A stretch of DNA of 64,000 nt. It comes from Cavia porcellus (taxonomy: Eukaryota; Chordata; Mammalia; Rodentia; Caviidae). The DNA lies in assembly GCF_034190915.1 (NCBI RefSeq), contig NW_026947484.1, positions 73,363,482-73,427,481 of the forward strand. The letters run 5' to 3'. The translations under genes and the position numbers were made by a program. Below are positions 35,231-45,694 of the stretch, piece after piece. Position 1 is the first letter of the stretch. Every line of letters starts with the position of its first letter. The notes under the pieces were generated by a model. That model did not search any database. It worked only from the letters and a program-made list of their open reading frames with translations, and was not told the origin of the DNA.

Positions 35231-35589
35231 TATCATTTTAACTGCCTGGTCAACAGTATCTTGTGACGGCAACCTTGTCAGCCTCCTCCAAGACTGATCA
35301 GAAGCGGTCAGCCGCTAAATACAGTTCCCTCACACCATAAGTTGAGCCGAGCTGCACACAACCAGCAGAAAATGATGCTGACTTCCAAGGCTAAGTCCTA
35401 AGTGCCCGGATCTTCTGTCTTGCTTTCCTGGGGATCACTTTTCCTGGAAAAAGTCACCTGCCCTTTTGTAAGGACACTCAGCTTGCCCTCAGGAAAGGTT
35501 CTCAGCAACAGGCTGAGCCTTCTGCTTGGCAGGCAATGTGAGCAAGTGATCTCCAGGAGCTGTCACTGCCCACACCGAGTGGGAAGTGC

Positions 35590-35715
35590 CCAGCCCAGCC
35601 GCAGTGGCATTCTTGACCTACAGGGGCTGCTAAATAATAAATGCTGTTGCTGCTGTGAGCACTCAGTCTGGGAGTCATTTGTTACATAGCAACTGATTAG
35701 TAATATGATGATTAC
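35590..35715 (+). mobile_element. LTR 3' end with poly(A) signal, sense
   Basis: 'taaataataaatgctgttgctgctgtgagcactcagtctgggagtcatttgttacatagcaactgatta' matches the 3' part of ERVL/MLT-type LTRs: AATAAA signal, 'ttaagccact-agtt', 'ggt-atttgttacgcagca', 'gataactga'. The LTR may extend upstream to about 35340 but that part is unassigned. Confidence 0.55.
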
Positions 35716-35719
35716 AGAG

Positions 35720-37425
35720 GAAAGGGCCTCGCCAATATAGCTGTGTTCTTTCTGGTGAGGCCTGAAGTAGGTCACCAGGATTTCATTCAGTCTGAATTAA
35801 AGGAAAAGACTTCTGAGCTTCAGTGCAGAAAAATTCCAAGGCTGGAATGATATTTTAAAGACCCAGCTGAATTTTTGTCTAGACGATCTTTAAAAACTGG
35901 GCTTTTTGAAAATTCTGAAGGACTTTCTAATGCTAATAACAATGCCTGTAGTTTTATGACTATAATTTAAAACATATTTTACATAAATGTCCTTGTTTAA
36001 TTTGGTTTGGAAGTCGGCAATGCTTTTTGCAGTTTTCTTTATGCATAGTTACTTCGCTAAAACTATCAAACTGGTCCCTATGGAATGGTGGCAGTTTTGT
36101 TTTTAATGGTGCAGAGCAGAGATAGTGGATCTTTCAGAGCTTTCAGTGATCCAAACAGCAAACAGCCAGCTATGGCACATGTGCCATACATCCGCCCGCA
36201 ATGGCATACAGGATGCTTTGCAAAGCAAAATACAACTCCCCCTTCATAACATGCCTTTGGTTTCACAAGTATTACTTATGCCAAGAATTGAACAATTAAA
36301 GATACTTACCGATAATTAGAATTACTGACTATAAAATGATTATTTGATACTGTAACTTTAAATATCAAATCATAATTTAGAGACAAATGAGATGCTTGCT
36401 GGCTATTAGCAATTATAGCTTTTACAGTTTTTATAATGCAAATAAAGTAGAGTCTTCAGTATGACATGGATCTGTCACTCTCATTTTGAATTTTAAAGAA
36501 AGGATGTAAAAGAGGTGGGGGAAAGCTAGTCAGTGAGTACTAAGTAACAGATAAAACTAAAAATTTATGATGTACCATTGAGCAGCAGAGTGGCCATGAT
36601 GACAATAATGTTCTACACATTGCAAAGAAGTAGATGAAGGAGTTTTCAAGATGTTCACCATAAAATGAGAGATGTGTTTAACCCAATCTAATGATTATAA
36701 AGTACATATGCGTATCAAAACATTACATGATACTCCATTAGTATGTATAATTTTCATGTTTTTATTTATCAATTAAAAATAGATTTTAAAAAGGTTATAA
36801 GAGCTATGTGATTAATGAAGGACATTAGCTCTTTACGGGGTCCATTAGTTTGATGATCCTATTCTATTTTGGGAAAGGGTAGCACATATTGTTGACAGGA
36901 AGGCAGAGCAGCAACACAAAGGTCCTGGGTTGTCTTTTCCTAGCTGCAAGTAGTATTTTCAGGCATTTGATTACTCATCAGGGCACGGCCAGGTAAAAGA
37001 AACCAGCAGCAGTGTTCTTACAGCAAATGTGTCCGGAAGGGGTGGCAGCATTGTCAGCCTGCACAGGGAAGCTGCATGAGCGTCAGTGTAACTTGTAGAC
37101 TAGTAGTATGGCCTTGGCAGGTGGTTAAGATCCCGGACTAGATACCTAGCATTGACCAGGCCAGGGGGTTCTAAATGCAAACTGTGCTGGTATCGGGCCA
37201 CTGCTAGCCTGGAAGTCAGATTCTCTCTCATTTCTATAGCCTCTTCCTTCTTAGATACTGTCACTAATACCAAATTTCATTTGAATCCTATCTTTGAAAC
37301 TAGCCTCCATTGTTAACTTGAAAAAGATGGTAGTGGGTAATTATCAGATAACTTTTAAATCTGCAAAGAAATATAATGCTTTTGGGAGTCCATTGAGTTC
37401 ATTTCCTTGAAAGCGATATAGGGGA
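35720..37425. other. Unassigned stretch, including AT-rich 36.33-36.48 kb
   Basis: No gene or repeat is recognised. The block 36330-36470 is repeat-free with several homeodomain-like AT cores ('gataattagaatta', 'attagcaattatag') and is a weak candidate for conserved non-coding DNA. Confidence 0.35.
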
Positions 37426-37429
37426 ATGA

Positions 37430-38030
37430 AACTCCTGACCTACTAAGTCCCGTATGAGTTCGTGTTCTCTGAACTCAAAGGATGAATTCTAGGAACAATG
37501 TAGGTTAAGAGCAGAATATAGTTCTTGAGAGAAAAAAAGCTTCTGTCTGAGAGAGGCAGAAGGGGTCCTGAGTGGGTTGCCAAGGACTCTGTCTTTTCCA
37601 GGGACTTTTATAGAGCAAAATCATGGGGTGAGATAGGTTTAAGGTGGGGAAAACTAGGAATTCACAAGGCAGATGGGGATAAGGTGGGGCAAAACTATGG
37701 TTAGCCAATAAGATTAATAGTTCAGGTAAAATTGATTAAACTGGGGATAAATGGGGAAGTGAGTCAGGAGAAAGCAAGCATTCTTAGAGAGAGTGACTCT
37801 TCCCTAGGGGGTTGGGATGGTGACTACTGGCTTCCCCAGGGTGATAGAGACCTATTTAGAATATCAGTCCTTAGGATGTGGGTGTATTTGCTGGGTCTTT
37901 TGTCTTGAGGCCTGGCCCACAGCAGGAGGTGTCTGTCTCCACCACAGTTGCAAGATATCTGGGCTTCTGCATTGGCTCTTTCAAGGACCTGGCCCTATCT
38001 TCCTGCTTATAATATTTCTAACTCACTCAG
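37430..38030. mobile_element. Possible solo LTR, family unknown
   Basis: The ~600-bp block has an LTR-like texture unlike its surroundings. It carries repeated 'aaggtggggaaaac' and 'aaggtggggcaaaac' units at about 37642 and 37682, a purine-rich strand and a GC-rich 37900-38000 segment. I could not match a family or define terminal TG...CA dinucleotides. Confidence 0.3.
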
Positions 38031-38134
38031 CTACCTGTAACAAAAAAAGAAATATAAATGTGACACATGAGTAGCCTAAACTTTAAATTTATTATTCAAA
38101 TATGAATATTTTAAATGTAACATATATGTATTTG

Positions 38135-38590
38135 TTTCTTACTATTGCTGTAACACATGCCCATCAACTAACTTAGATGTTCCAAAAATGATAAATCTGT
38201 TTTCTCACAATTCTGGAGGTCAAGGATCCTAAAATGGACCAGGATGTTGCATTCCTATGCAGGCCCCAGGGAGATTGGTGCTTTCTTTGTAGCCCCAAGA
38301 GACCAGCTGTGTTCCTTGGTTCTGGCCCAGCAAAGCAGTCTTTCAATCTGTCTCTGTCCCCAGCCCCACTTTCGTTATCACATTTCCTGACTCTTATCCT
38401 TCTGCCACCCTCTAATAAATCTTTATAAAAACTCTCAGGATTTCACTGGGGCACCCAGATTAATCCAGGATAATCTCCCCATGTCAAGAGCCTTAATCAC
38501 ATATGCAAGTATCTTTCGTCGTGTAGGGAGCATATGGCTCTGAGGCTGGGGCATGGGCATCTTTAGGGGGACTGCTACATAGCCTTTCAC
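38135..38590 (-). mobile_element. MLT1-type LTR, antisense
   Basis: It starts 'tttcttactattgctgtaacaca', continues 'aaatctgttttctcacaattctggaggtcaaggatcc', then 'tctgccaccctctaataaatctttataaaaactctcagg' and ends 'ggggcatgggcatctttagggggactgctacatagcc'. This matches the antisense MLT1 LTR ('ctgccataaca', 'tctcacagttctggaggct', '...gggggacacaattcagcc'). Confidence 0.75.
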
Positions 38591-39339
38591 CATGCACGGG
38601 GAGCACTTTGCTGTAGTCTGTAAAAGAGCATTATTTTATTTCCTTTATCATTGTTGGGAATTTTAGATCAGTGCTACTCATTAAATTGTCACTCTAAAAC
38701 CTAGTAAAAATTAAGGGTAATATACAGATATTTTCTCTCTGTGTTTTCCTAAATACTTTCTGGTGATAGGAGCAATTTTCCTTTTAGATATAGAGGGGGA
38801 AAAACCCAGAAGCCAAGACAGGATTGCATGCATAGGGCATCAGGCCTTAGGAGTTGCTGGACAGCTTGCGAAGTTTTGGAAGCTTGGTGTAACCTTAAGT
38901 GGTCTTCAGCTCTTGTCCCAATGAAAATCTCTGCCTTGGAATCTGTACAGCTCTGGGTCCTGACTTAACATAAAATCACAGGCAATCTGGTTAGAGTTCA
39001 CTTTGAGAGTGAAGAATTGGGGACAGAAATGGTTCTGCTGCAGAGTTAACCTACGAGCAATTGTATATTTGTTTGTTTAAAGTTGCCTATCTTGGTTATC
39101 AGAAAGATTAAATTATGTGACCTGTAGCCAGGAGCACTAAAATCTTATCCAAAATCTTCCTCCCCCTAAAACAAGCCATCAAGTGAACCAAGGGTCACTT
39201 CTTCAGCTGACAGAATGGGGCTTCTTGTTTGTCACTGGGATTTTATTTCTTACCTTTGAATCTGGTCCTTATTAAACCTCTAGCATCCTAGAGATCAAAC
39301 TCTTAGCAGCCAGTGAACAAACAGGTTTATTATTACATC

Positions 39340-39510
39340 CTAGCCATCCATCCAGTCAGTCATTTGTTTGTTGTCTATTTGTTGATAGTGTACTGCTCAG
39401 TTTCAGCTTTGACTAATGTTTATTTGTTACATTTTAAGAGTCAAACACTTGATCACATACAAAGATAAATTAAACATAATCCTTGCCTTTCAAAAGGTAG
39501 TGATCTTTTC
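39340..39510 (-). mobile_element. L2-like fragment, antisense
   Basis: The segment 'cagtcatttgtttgttgtctatttgttgatagtgtactg' followed by 'acatacaaagataaattaaacataatccttgcctttcaaaaggtagtgatctttt' parallels the antisense L2-type 3' block. Confidence 0.5.
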
Positions 39511-39879
39511 AGGGCATATAAAAATCTAATAATAATAGGAATTATCCTAAAGCTAAGTGGAACGGAAGCTGACATTAACTTTCTTAAACCTCAAGCAACT
39601 TGGCAGCTACACTTGCTCACTACAGCTCTAGGCAGCTTCTTCTCCTGGGACTGTCATTTCCCTTCACTCATTGCCCTCAGGCAAGTTCTCACTTCTCTGC
39701 TTTCTGTCTTACCTGGTTTCTATTTCTTGTTTGTCTCCAGTAACCTCCAGGAAGTGATCACCTGATGGGGTTCCCAGAGGTCCTCTGCCAGGTACAGAGT
39801 GTAGATCTGGCCCAGGCCTGATCTCAGGACCCTTTCTGTCCTCAGGATGTTGTGACCTCTCATGGACAGGCTCTGTGGT

Positions 39880-40140
39880 ACATGCCGGCCACTGGCCTCA
39901 TGTGACTGCTGAGCACTACGAATGTGGCTGGTTTCCACCCACATGTGCTGTAAATGCAAAACATGCAACAAGTTTAGACAACTTGAGGTGGAAAGAAGAA
40001 TATAAACTCTATCAATGATATTTAATGCTTTCATATATAACATTAAAATAATGTTTTAAAAATGTCACAACTAGAAAATTTCAACTTATATGTTGATGGA
40101 CTTTATATTTTACAGAACATTTGCAATTTAAAATTATACT
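39880..40140 (+). mobile_element. hAT (Charlie-type) DNA transposon relic
   Basis: It reads 'ggccactggcctcatgtgactgctgagcactacgaatgtggctggtttcc', 'acatgtgctgtaaatgcaaaacatgc' and 'aaatgtcacaactagaaaatttcaact'. This is the order of a widespread mammalian hAT-Charlie-related element ('tagccacatgtggctattgagcacttgaaatgtggct', 'gatgtgctgtaagtgtaaaat', 'ctactagaaaattt'). The exact MER name is uncertain. Confidence 0.65.
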
Positions 40141-40154
40141 ATATTTTTATTGCA

Positions 40155-40270
40155 AAGTCCTTTTGTCAAGGAGGGTCCAGCAAACTTTTTCAGCAAATTA
40201 TCATAGTAAATGTTTTAAGCTTGGGTCGTGGACAATATGTAACAAACAAATGGGGCTGTGTTTGAGAGGA
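40155..40270 (+). mobile_element. Second hAT-like relic
   Basis: 'gtccagcaaactttttcagcaaattatcatagtaaatgttttaagcttgggtcgtggacaatatgtaacaaacaaatggggctgtg' matches the mammalian element with 'ggcaaactttttctgtaaag...agtaaatattttaggctt...gacaatacgtaaacgaatg-gcgtggctgtg'. An internal part is missing. It lies directly after the other hAT-like relic. Confidence 0.65.
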
Positions 40271-40403
40271 GAATAGAACAGCAGAGGTAAGGAGGTAGTT
40301 TATAGATACCCGATCTAGAACCTAAAATAATAGGTGACTATTTGTCTCAGAGGTGCTGGTTTTAGGACTTCTGCCTTTCTCTCTTGGAATCATTTTTGCT
40401 AAG

Positions 40404-40446
40404 TCTCCCTGTCTGTCTGTCTGTCTTTCTCTCTCTGTGTCTCTAT
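40404..40446. repeat. (TCTG)n / pyrimidine simple repeat
   Basis: About five CTGT/TCTG units followed by TCTCTCTG repeats. The Arg/Asp/Glu/Thr-rich antisense peptide across it is an artefact. Confidence 0.85.
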
Positions 40447-41011
40447 GTTCTTTTAATTGGAAATTTTCACACTTTACAATTGCCTTGGAATAAAGGCTTA
40501 TGTGAGAGGCCCCTGAAGAGGACAAATACCCCTAATACAGGAAATCTGATCAGCTTCAAAAGAAAGAGTTGTGGGAGCATAGACAGGTGCAGGAAAGGCA
40601 TGGGAATTGCCAACCAGTTAATGCTTCTTGGAGAGCACTTTTTGATTGGAGGTAGCCGTATACTTTTTGGTGTGGACCCTGTGGACTTTGGTGTGGACCC
40701 ACGCAGTCTGTCATTTGCTCAGAAGTTAGCAACTTGGAAAAGACAAACTGGTGTTCAAAGGACTGTAGCTTGCAAGGGGCAGAACTTTACTTAGAGCAGG
40801 GCCTGCCTAAGACTAAAGCTCTTTTGCTAAATTGTGTTATTTCCCGTGAAGACCTTGAACATCTGAAGATGTATGTTAAAATATCAGAACAGGAAAAAGA
40901 ATTAGAAAAATTCCCTTGGCTCTTGAGTTAAAGAATATTGAGAACACAGGGTCTGGGCTTAGCTTTTCTTCCCTAACTCACCTATATAGGTTAATTGGTA
41001 AACTGAGCATC

Positions 41012-41037
41012 AAAAAAAAAAAAAAAAAAAAAAAAAA
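41012..41037. repeat. Uninterrupted A26 run
   Basis: Twenty-six consecutive A. No SINE or LINE body could be recognised immediately upstream and no flanking duplication was found, so its origin is unexplained. It may be the tail of an eroded or 5'-truncated retroposon. Confidence 0.9.
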
Positions 41038-41929
41038 TCAGGCTTTTCACACTTAATATATATATTATTAATATAAAGCATTAATTATTAATATAAAGAA
41101 GAAAGTAATAATATCTGTTAACTATTCCCTTCAGATCCTAGATGCAAAATTTTTATAACATTTCAAAGTTCAGATATTGTCTTCCCAGGGAGGGGCTGGT
41201 GCCAAATATGGGATTCATGATAGCTCTTATACTATGATTAACTCCTGAGTTTAGTTTTTATTTTTAAAGACAAGCACTGGAGAAGCTTGTAAACAAGGTA
41301 CTCCATATATGCATTTTATTATACAGTTCACCAAGCAGAAGTGTGTATAACAAACAATGAAACAATTGAGATCTGATATCTTTCTCACTAGTGAAAATTC
41401 ATAGTTTGGTAGCTTTCAACTATTTTTTGTGAAAGATTCCAAAGAAGAAAAATACAAACCATCTTATATCTGTTATAAAAATCAATCCCAGAGAAATGTA
41501 GCTTCGAACACACCCACAGTTTTGTGTCCAATATCAGGCAGGTTCCAGACTTACAGAGTGTCTTCTGTGATCCTTTGACCTGTATGCTGTTCTTCAAGTT
41601 TTTCATTTTATTTTATCTTTTCATCATCTTGTATTCAATCTGCTCTGTAATCTCTATGGCACAATCTGGTTTTCCTAAGTTCACCTGGACTTTACTTGTT
41701 CCCAGCTCCAAGTTTAGTGTTATCTTTGCTATGGCAGTTTTTAAGGCAGTTTCTGGAAGTCTGGAAAGATGTCTGATGTCTGGTAGCATGTTAAGTATTT
41801 GTGTCAAAAACCATGGCAGAAAGTCCAGTGTACAAGAATATGCAGGTTCTAGTTGTCTCAGGGAGCAGCAAATGAAACAGTGTCTTTTCTCTAAACTAGG
41901 GACGATTTTATGGCTTTCTTGCACAGCAG

Positions 41930-41941
41930 CCATTTTTTCTG

Positions 41942-41978
<37 letters not shown>

Positions 41979-42081
41979 TCTTTTTCATTTTTATCGGTAC
42001 CGGGGATCGAACTCACGACCGCCTGCTTGCAAGGCAGGAGCTTATGCCGCTGAGCTAAATCCCCAGCCCCCCATTTTTTCT
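41930..42081 (-). mobile_element. Young ID SINE, antisense, with target-site duplications
   Basis: On the - strand the element starts GGGGCTGGGGATTTAGCTCA. It carries a tRNA-Ala-like A box and a B box (GAGTTCGATCC), ends GGTACCGATAAAAATG and has a 34-base A tail (41944-41977 as T on +). The body spans about 41941-42070. An 11-base direct repeat, CCATTTTTTCT, flanks it (41930-41940 and 42071-42081). ID elements are transcribed by RNA polymerase III from the internal promoter and copied by LINE-1. The long pure tail and near-consensus boxes indicate a recent insertion. A Phe-rich reading frame runs through the T-tract. Confidence 0.93.
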
Positions 42082-42709
42082 ATCATTGATTTGAATAAAT
42101 ATTTTAAGAGTGATGAGGCTGCCGGATCCTGTCCCTTAAGAATTTAAGATGTACATTTAAATAGCACAAGGTGTCACTGAAACTTCCTACAACTGACAGT
42201 AGCATCAGGAGTCTGTACAATATCAAAGGGATTAGTGATTATACTCCTACGTGCTATTTTTATGTCAAATCCATCATGTTGCATGCATGTCCTAAATTTT
42301 TTTCGGAAGGTGCTTAAATGACAGCAGTTGAGATCCAAGAGAGAAAGGAAAAGGCCCCAACTTCAATCTTAAAAAATCTTGTTTAAATAGACCACTGAAG
42401 TGAAATAGAAATGCAGCCCTTGCTCACTGAAAAATGTTGCACATAGTCCTAATGTAGTCATGAAAACAGCAGTCCATATGTTTATCTTAAATTATCATTC
42501 AGTGTGTGAAATTTTTGTTCATTATATGACACAATTAGTCATTCTTTTGTGTTTCTATGGAATTTTGAATAAATTAAGTAGCTCTTATTGGAACATGAGC
42601 TTGCCTATGCCTGGATATTGCAAACTTGGTTTTATCCATCTTTATGTACTTAAGTCTAAGCATGGTCACCTGTTCACAGTAGGTGTGTTACTTTTCTTAT
42701 TGCTTATAC

Positions 42710-43135
42710 AAAATATAAAATTCTCAAAAGTTAAAAGAGGAAAAGTTTGTTTGGCTCACAGTTTGTAGCGGTGTCAGCCATGGTTGGCTGGCTCCAAGGC
42801 AAAGCGGAATGGCAGAGGAGGATCAGAAAGGGGAAATAGTCCATGGTGTGGCGAGCAGAAGGCGACAAAAGCAGCAAGCAGCAGCAGCGGCAGCAGCAAG
42901 CCTTCCTTTCCTCTCTCCCTTTATATTCCATCCAAGCTATATGTCTATTAACAATGTCACCAATACTCAGGATGGAGCTTCTATTATCATATCCAGGACT
43001 ATGCTAAACCCATTTAGTAATCGTGCACACTGAATTCCAGTGTCATTTACCCTAGATCCAGTCACCTCAAGAAAGTGTCACCTAAGAGCACATGAGGCTT
43101 TAGGGGGACATCAAGATTCAAGCCATAACAATAAG
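42710..43135 (-). mobile_element. Rodent-type MaLR LTR, antisense
   Basis: The block 'agaggaaaagtttgtttggctcacagtttg', 'cagccatggttggctggctcc' and 'cacatgaggctttagggggacatcaagattcaagccataaca' is the reverse complement of a MaLR LTR. Inside it, 42865-42900 is a CAG-rich tract. That tract produces Gln/Ala and Cys-rich artefact frames on the two strands. No internal viral genes are adjacent. Confidence 0.8.
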
Positions 43136-43269
43136 TGTACAATAAATGTGTGCTTCTTGAATGAATGCCTATGAGAAACGAAAGACAATGGGCAGATTAG
43201 GTAGACAAACATGGCCTGCAATTTCCACGATGAAAAATTAAAATTTATTCTTGGTGAAATTCTTTGGCA

Positions 43270-43530
43270 GATTTTGTAGTTGATAAAGAGCTTTAGTAGG
43301 GTGATTCACTGAATATTAATAGATTTCTTGAATTCAAATTTTGGAACTACTTTTTCTAGCTGTGTGCTCTTGGGTTAGTTATTTAAATACACAATTTCAA
43401 CTTTCTCATCATAAAACACAAAAATAAATCTACTGAATTCGTTATGCAGATTATGTTATGGCTAAATAAATTAATATATATAGAGAGAGGACCTGAAATG
43501 TAATGGGTTTTATGTAACAGTATTGTTGTT
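43270..43530 (+). mobile_element. MIR SINE, sense
   Basis: The MIR order is visible: 'ttgaattcaaattttggaacta', 'tagctgtgtgctcttgggttagttatttaa', 'caactttctcatcataaaa' and 'tatgttatggctaaataaattaatatatat'. Confidence 0.7.
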
Positions 43531-43534
43531 ATTG

Positions 43535-45545
43535 TTTTTGAGTTTTTGTGTTTAGAAAGAGGAAAATTTGTTCTGGATTTCAGTCCAGACTCAAACATCA
43601 CTGCTTAAAACCTTTTATGTCAAGTTTTTCTTTCTCCTCAGTCCAAAATTTTAAATGGCATGAACCAGTCAGTGCATGTTTTTGTGCACAGTAGGGGAAT
43701 GATGCTGAATCAAGTACCGTGAACACAAACCTGGCTTCATAAGGGTGTGATTAAGGTGCTAAGCAGAAGACTGCCAAGCTTAGCCCTTGACTTAATCCCA
43801 AGGCTCAAATAACAAGCACCTCTGAGTTTCTTGCATCCCCAGCTCTGACACTCAGATACTCAGTGTCTGCAAAGTTGTAAGGAGAGGACATTAGTGTGGT
43901 GTGTTTTTGCCAAACATGACCCTGAGTGTCGTAACAGTCTAGCATCCATAGGAGAGACAGTGTTCTAGCATGGGGCCACTGAATATGGCTTCATGAAGCT
44001 GATGCATGCAGTACTGCTGTGGTATTTTCAAGCTTTTATTGGAGGGCAATGGGAAGGTATTCACTCTTTCTCATGGAATGATGCTAGTAAACTGATACTT
44101 AGTTCAGTGCTACAAACATATTGAGCTTCTAGTGTATGCTCAGTGTTACTAATGAACAGAGCTATATATGAACAGTTTATATATATATATATATATAGTC
44201 TTTCTATATATATATATGTAGACTGAAAATAAACACAGAGGTCCAAAGAACATCCTGCCAAAGAAAAGTAACTATATTTTATTTTTTAGCATATTTAAGT
44301 ATAATGATATTAGCCCTTTAGGTAAGTTCAATGGGAAAGGGATTTATAAGCTTTATTTCTTTTACTTCTCACAAACAACAAAATAGAAGAGGGAATTAAT
44401 TGTAAGGTTCTCTGAATCCATTTTATCTGTTTGATGGATGAGTTCAACTGATTCTAATATATGTACAAATTAGTATAGGAATTATTGGTATTCTGATTAG
44501 TTAGAAATCTATTTATGGTTTAATTGTTTAGAGTAATCCTTCTGTTTCTAGTAAACTCACATATGTTCATGAACAACAAAGAATTTTTACAGGTTCCTTT
44601 AGGAGCAAACTCTGCCAGCAATTTTGCACTTGGCTTCAGTGAAGGAGTTGGTGTTCACCTCAGCCATCAAGCACTTAGGTTGCAGTAGACACACACTGGA
44701 CCTCTTTGATAAAACTATTGGTTCTAGATTATTAGATGTAGCTAATAATCATCTTTAGCTATGATGTATTCCTCTGTTTCACTCACTGGGTGCCCACTAG
44801 GAAAGATAATCCCTTGTGTTGCAAGTAAGTTTGAAGGTCTTCTTGCTACTCTTGGAATCTATTCCCTCCATTTTGCACTGAAGTGCCTGTTCACTCTGGC
44901 ATTGACAGTAACAACTGTAAACAAGCAAGTTCTTTACACAGTTAAGGCCACAAGCACAGAAAGTCTTCAGTACCTCCCTAAAGTGGAACTGAGTTCTCTA
45001 TAGAGAGTTCATGCCATTTTATTTCACATTTAAGTGAATCTCTGCCCTGAATTTACCAGTTTCTTATTAGGAGTCTTACATTGGATTCCCAAGGATATAA
45101 AAAAATTTCATATGTTCCTTGGTAGTGAGACAAGAATGCATTGAGTTAAGACAAGTTCAAAGCAAATTGAATTAAATTCTGGGCACTCCTGGAAGGAATC
45201 TCTTAAGCTACAGAGTCAAGAGTTTAGAAGATTCTGTAATCCTGTGCATCCTGCAATTAAACTTATGATTTTAAACAACAATGCTTTGAAAGCATAGTCT
45301 GTAATTTTTCAGTCTTTACCTGTAAGAATTTCTGTGCATGTCTGTTACATCTGAGGCATGCCTACGAATTGTTACTTAAATTATTGCTAATTTATTAGCA
45401 AGCTTTAAAATGGAAACTCTTCAGACTCTCTTCCATGTGCAAGCCAAATTCAATGCCTTAGTAAGATACGGTAAGAAGTAAATATAAATATATAAAGCTG
45501 GTTTCTAGTGAGAATGGAAATTGTGTTCAGAAATTTAAATCATTT
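43535..45545. other. Unassigned stretch with TA microsatellite
   Basis: No gene is recognised. An 80-codon + frame at 44761-45003 lacks any domain. The only clear features are the alternating TA tracts at 44177-44218. Confidence 0.45.
44177..44218. repeat. Paired (TA)n tracts around a short spacer
   Basis: Two TA runs (about 20 and 15 bases) are separated by 'gtctttc'. Each is self-complementary, so the region could extrude a cruciform or slip during replication. Confidence 0.9.
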
Positions 45546-45694
45546 AAGAAATTTATGAATCGGGGCTGGGGATTTAGCTCAGTGGCATAAGCGCCTGCTT
45601 GCAAGCAGGTAGTCATGAGTTTGATCCCTGGTACCGATAAAAACGAAAAAGACAAAAACAAAACAAAACAAAATGAAAAAGAAATTTATGAATC
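45546..45694 (+). mobile_element. Young ID SINE with perfect 16-bp target-site duplication
   Basis: The body begins GGGGCTGGGGATTTAGCTCA at 45562 and shows an A box (TAGCTCAGTGG) and a B box (GAGTTTGATCC). It ends GGTACCGATAAAAACG followed by an A-rich tail with GAC/C interruptions to about 45678. A perfect direct repeat AAGAAATTTATGAATC lies at 45546-45561 and 45679-45694. This is decisive for LINE-1-mediated retroposition and implies a recent event. The sequence is tRNA-Ala-derived but the anticodon arm is not that of a functional tRNA and the acceptor stem is lost, so it is not a tRNA gene. Confidence 0.97.

Noticed and set aside
40322..40525. Arg/Glu/Asp-rich antisense peptide
   Set aside because: It results from the (TCTG)n/(CT)n simple repeat.
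41524..42147. Longest + open frame, 207 codons
   Set aside because: Its middle is a poly-Phe run from the T-tail of an antisense ID SINE; there is no domain or family match.
42809..43033. Gln/Ala-rich coding exon
   Set aside because: The CAG-rich tract is inside an antisense MaLR LTR and the frame is not conserved as protein.
45562..45640. tRNA-Ala gene
   Set aside because: A and B boxes are present, but the tail, target-site duplications and altered arms show an ID SINE.
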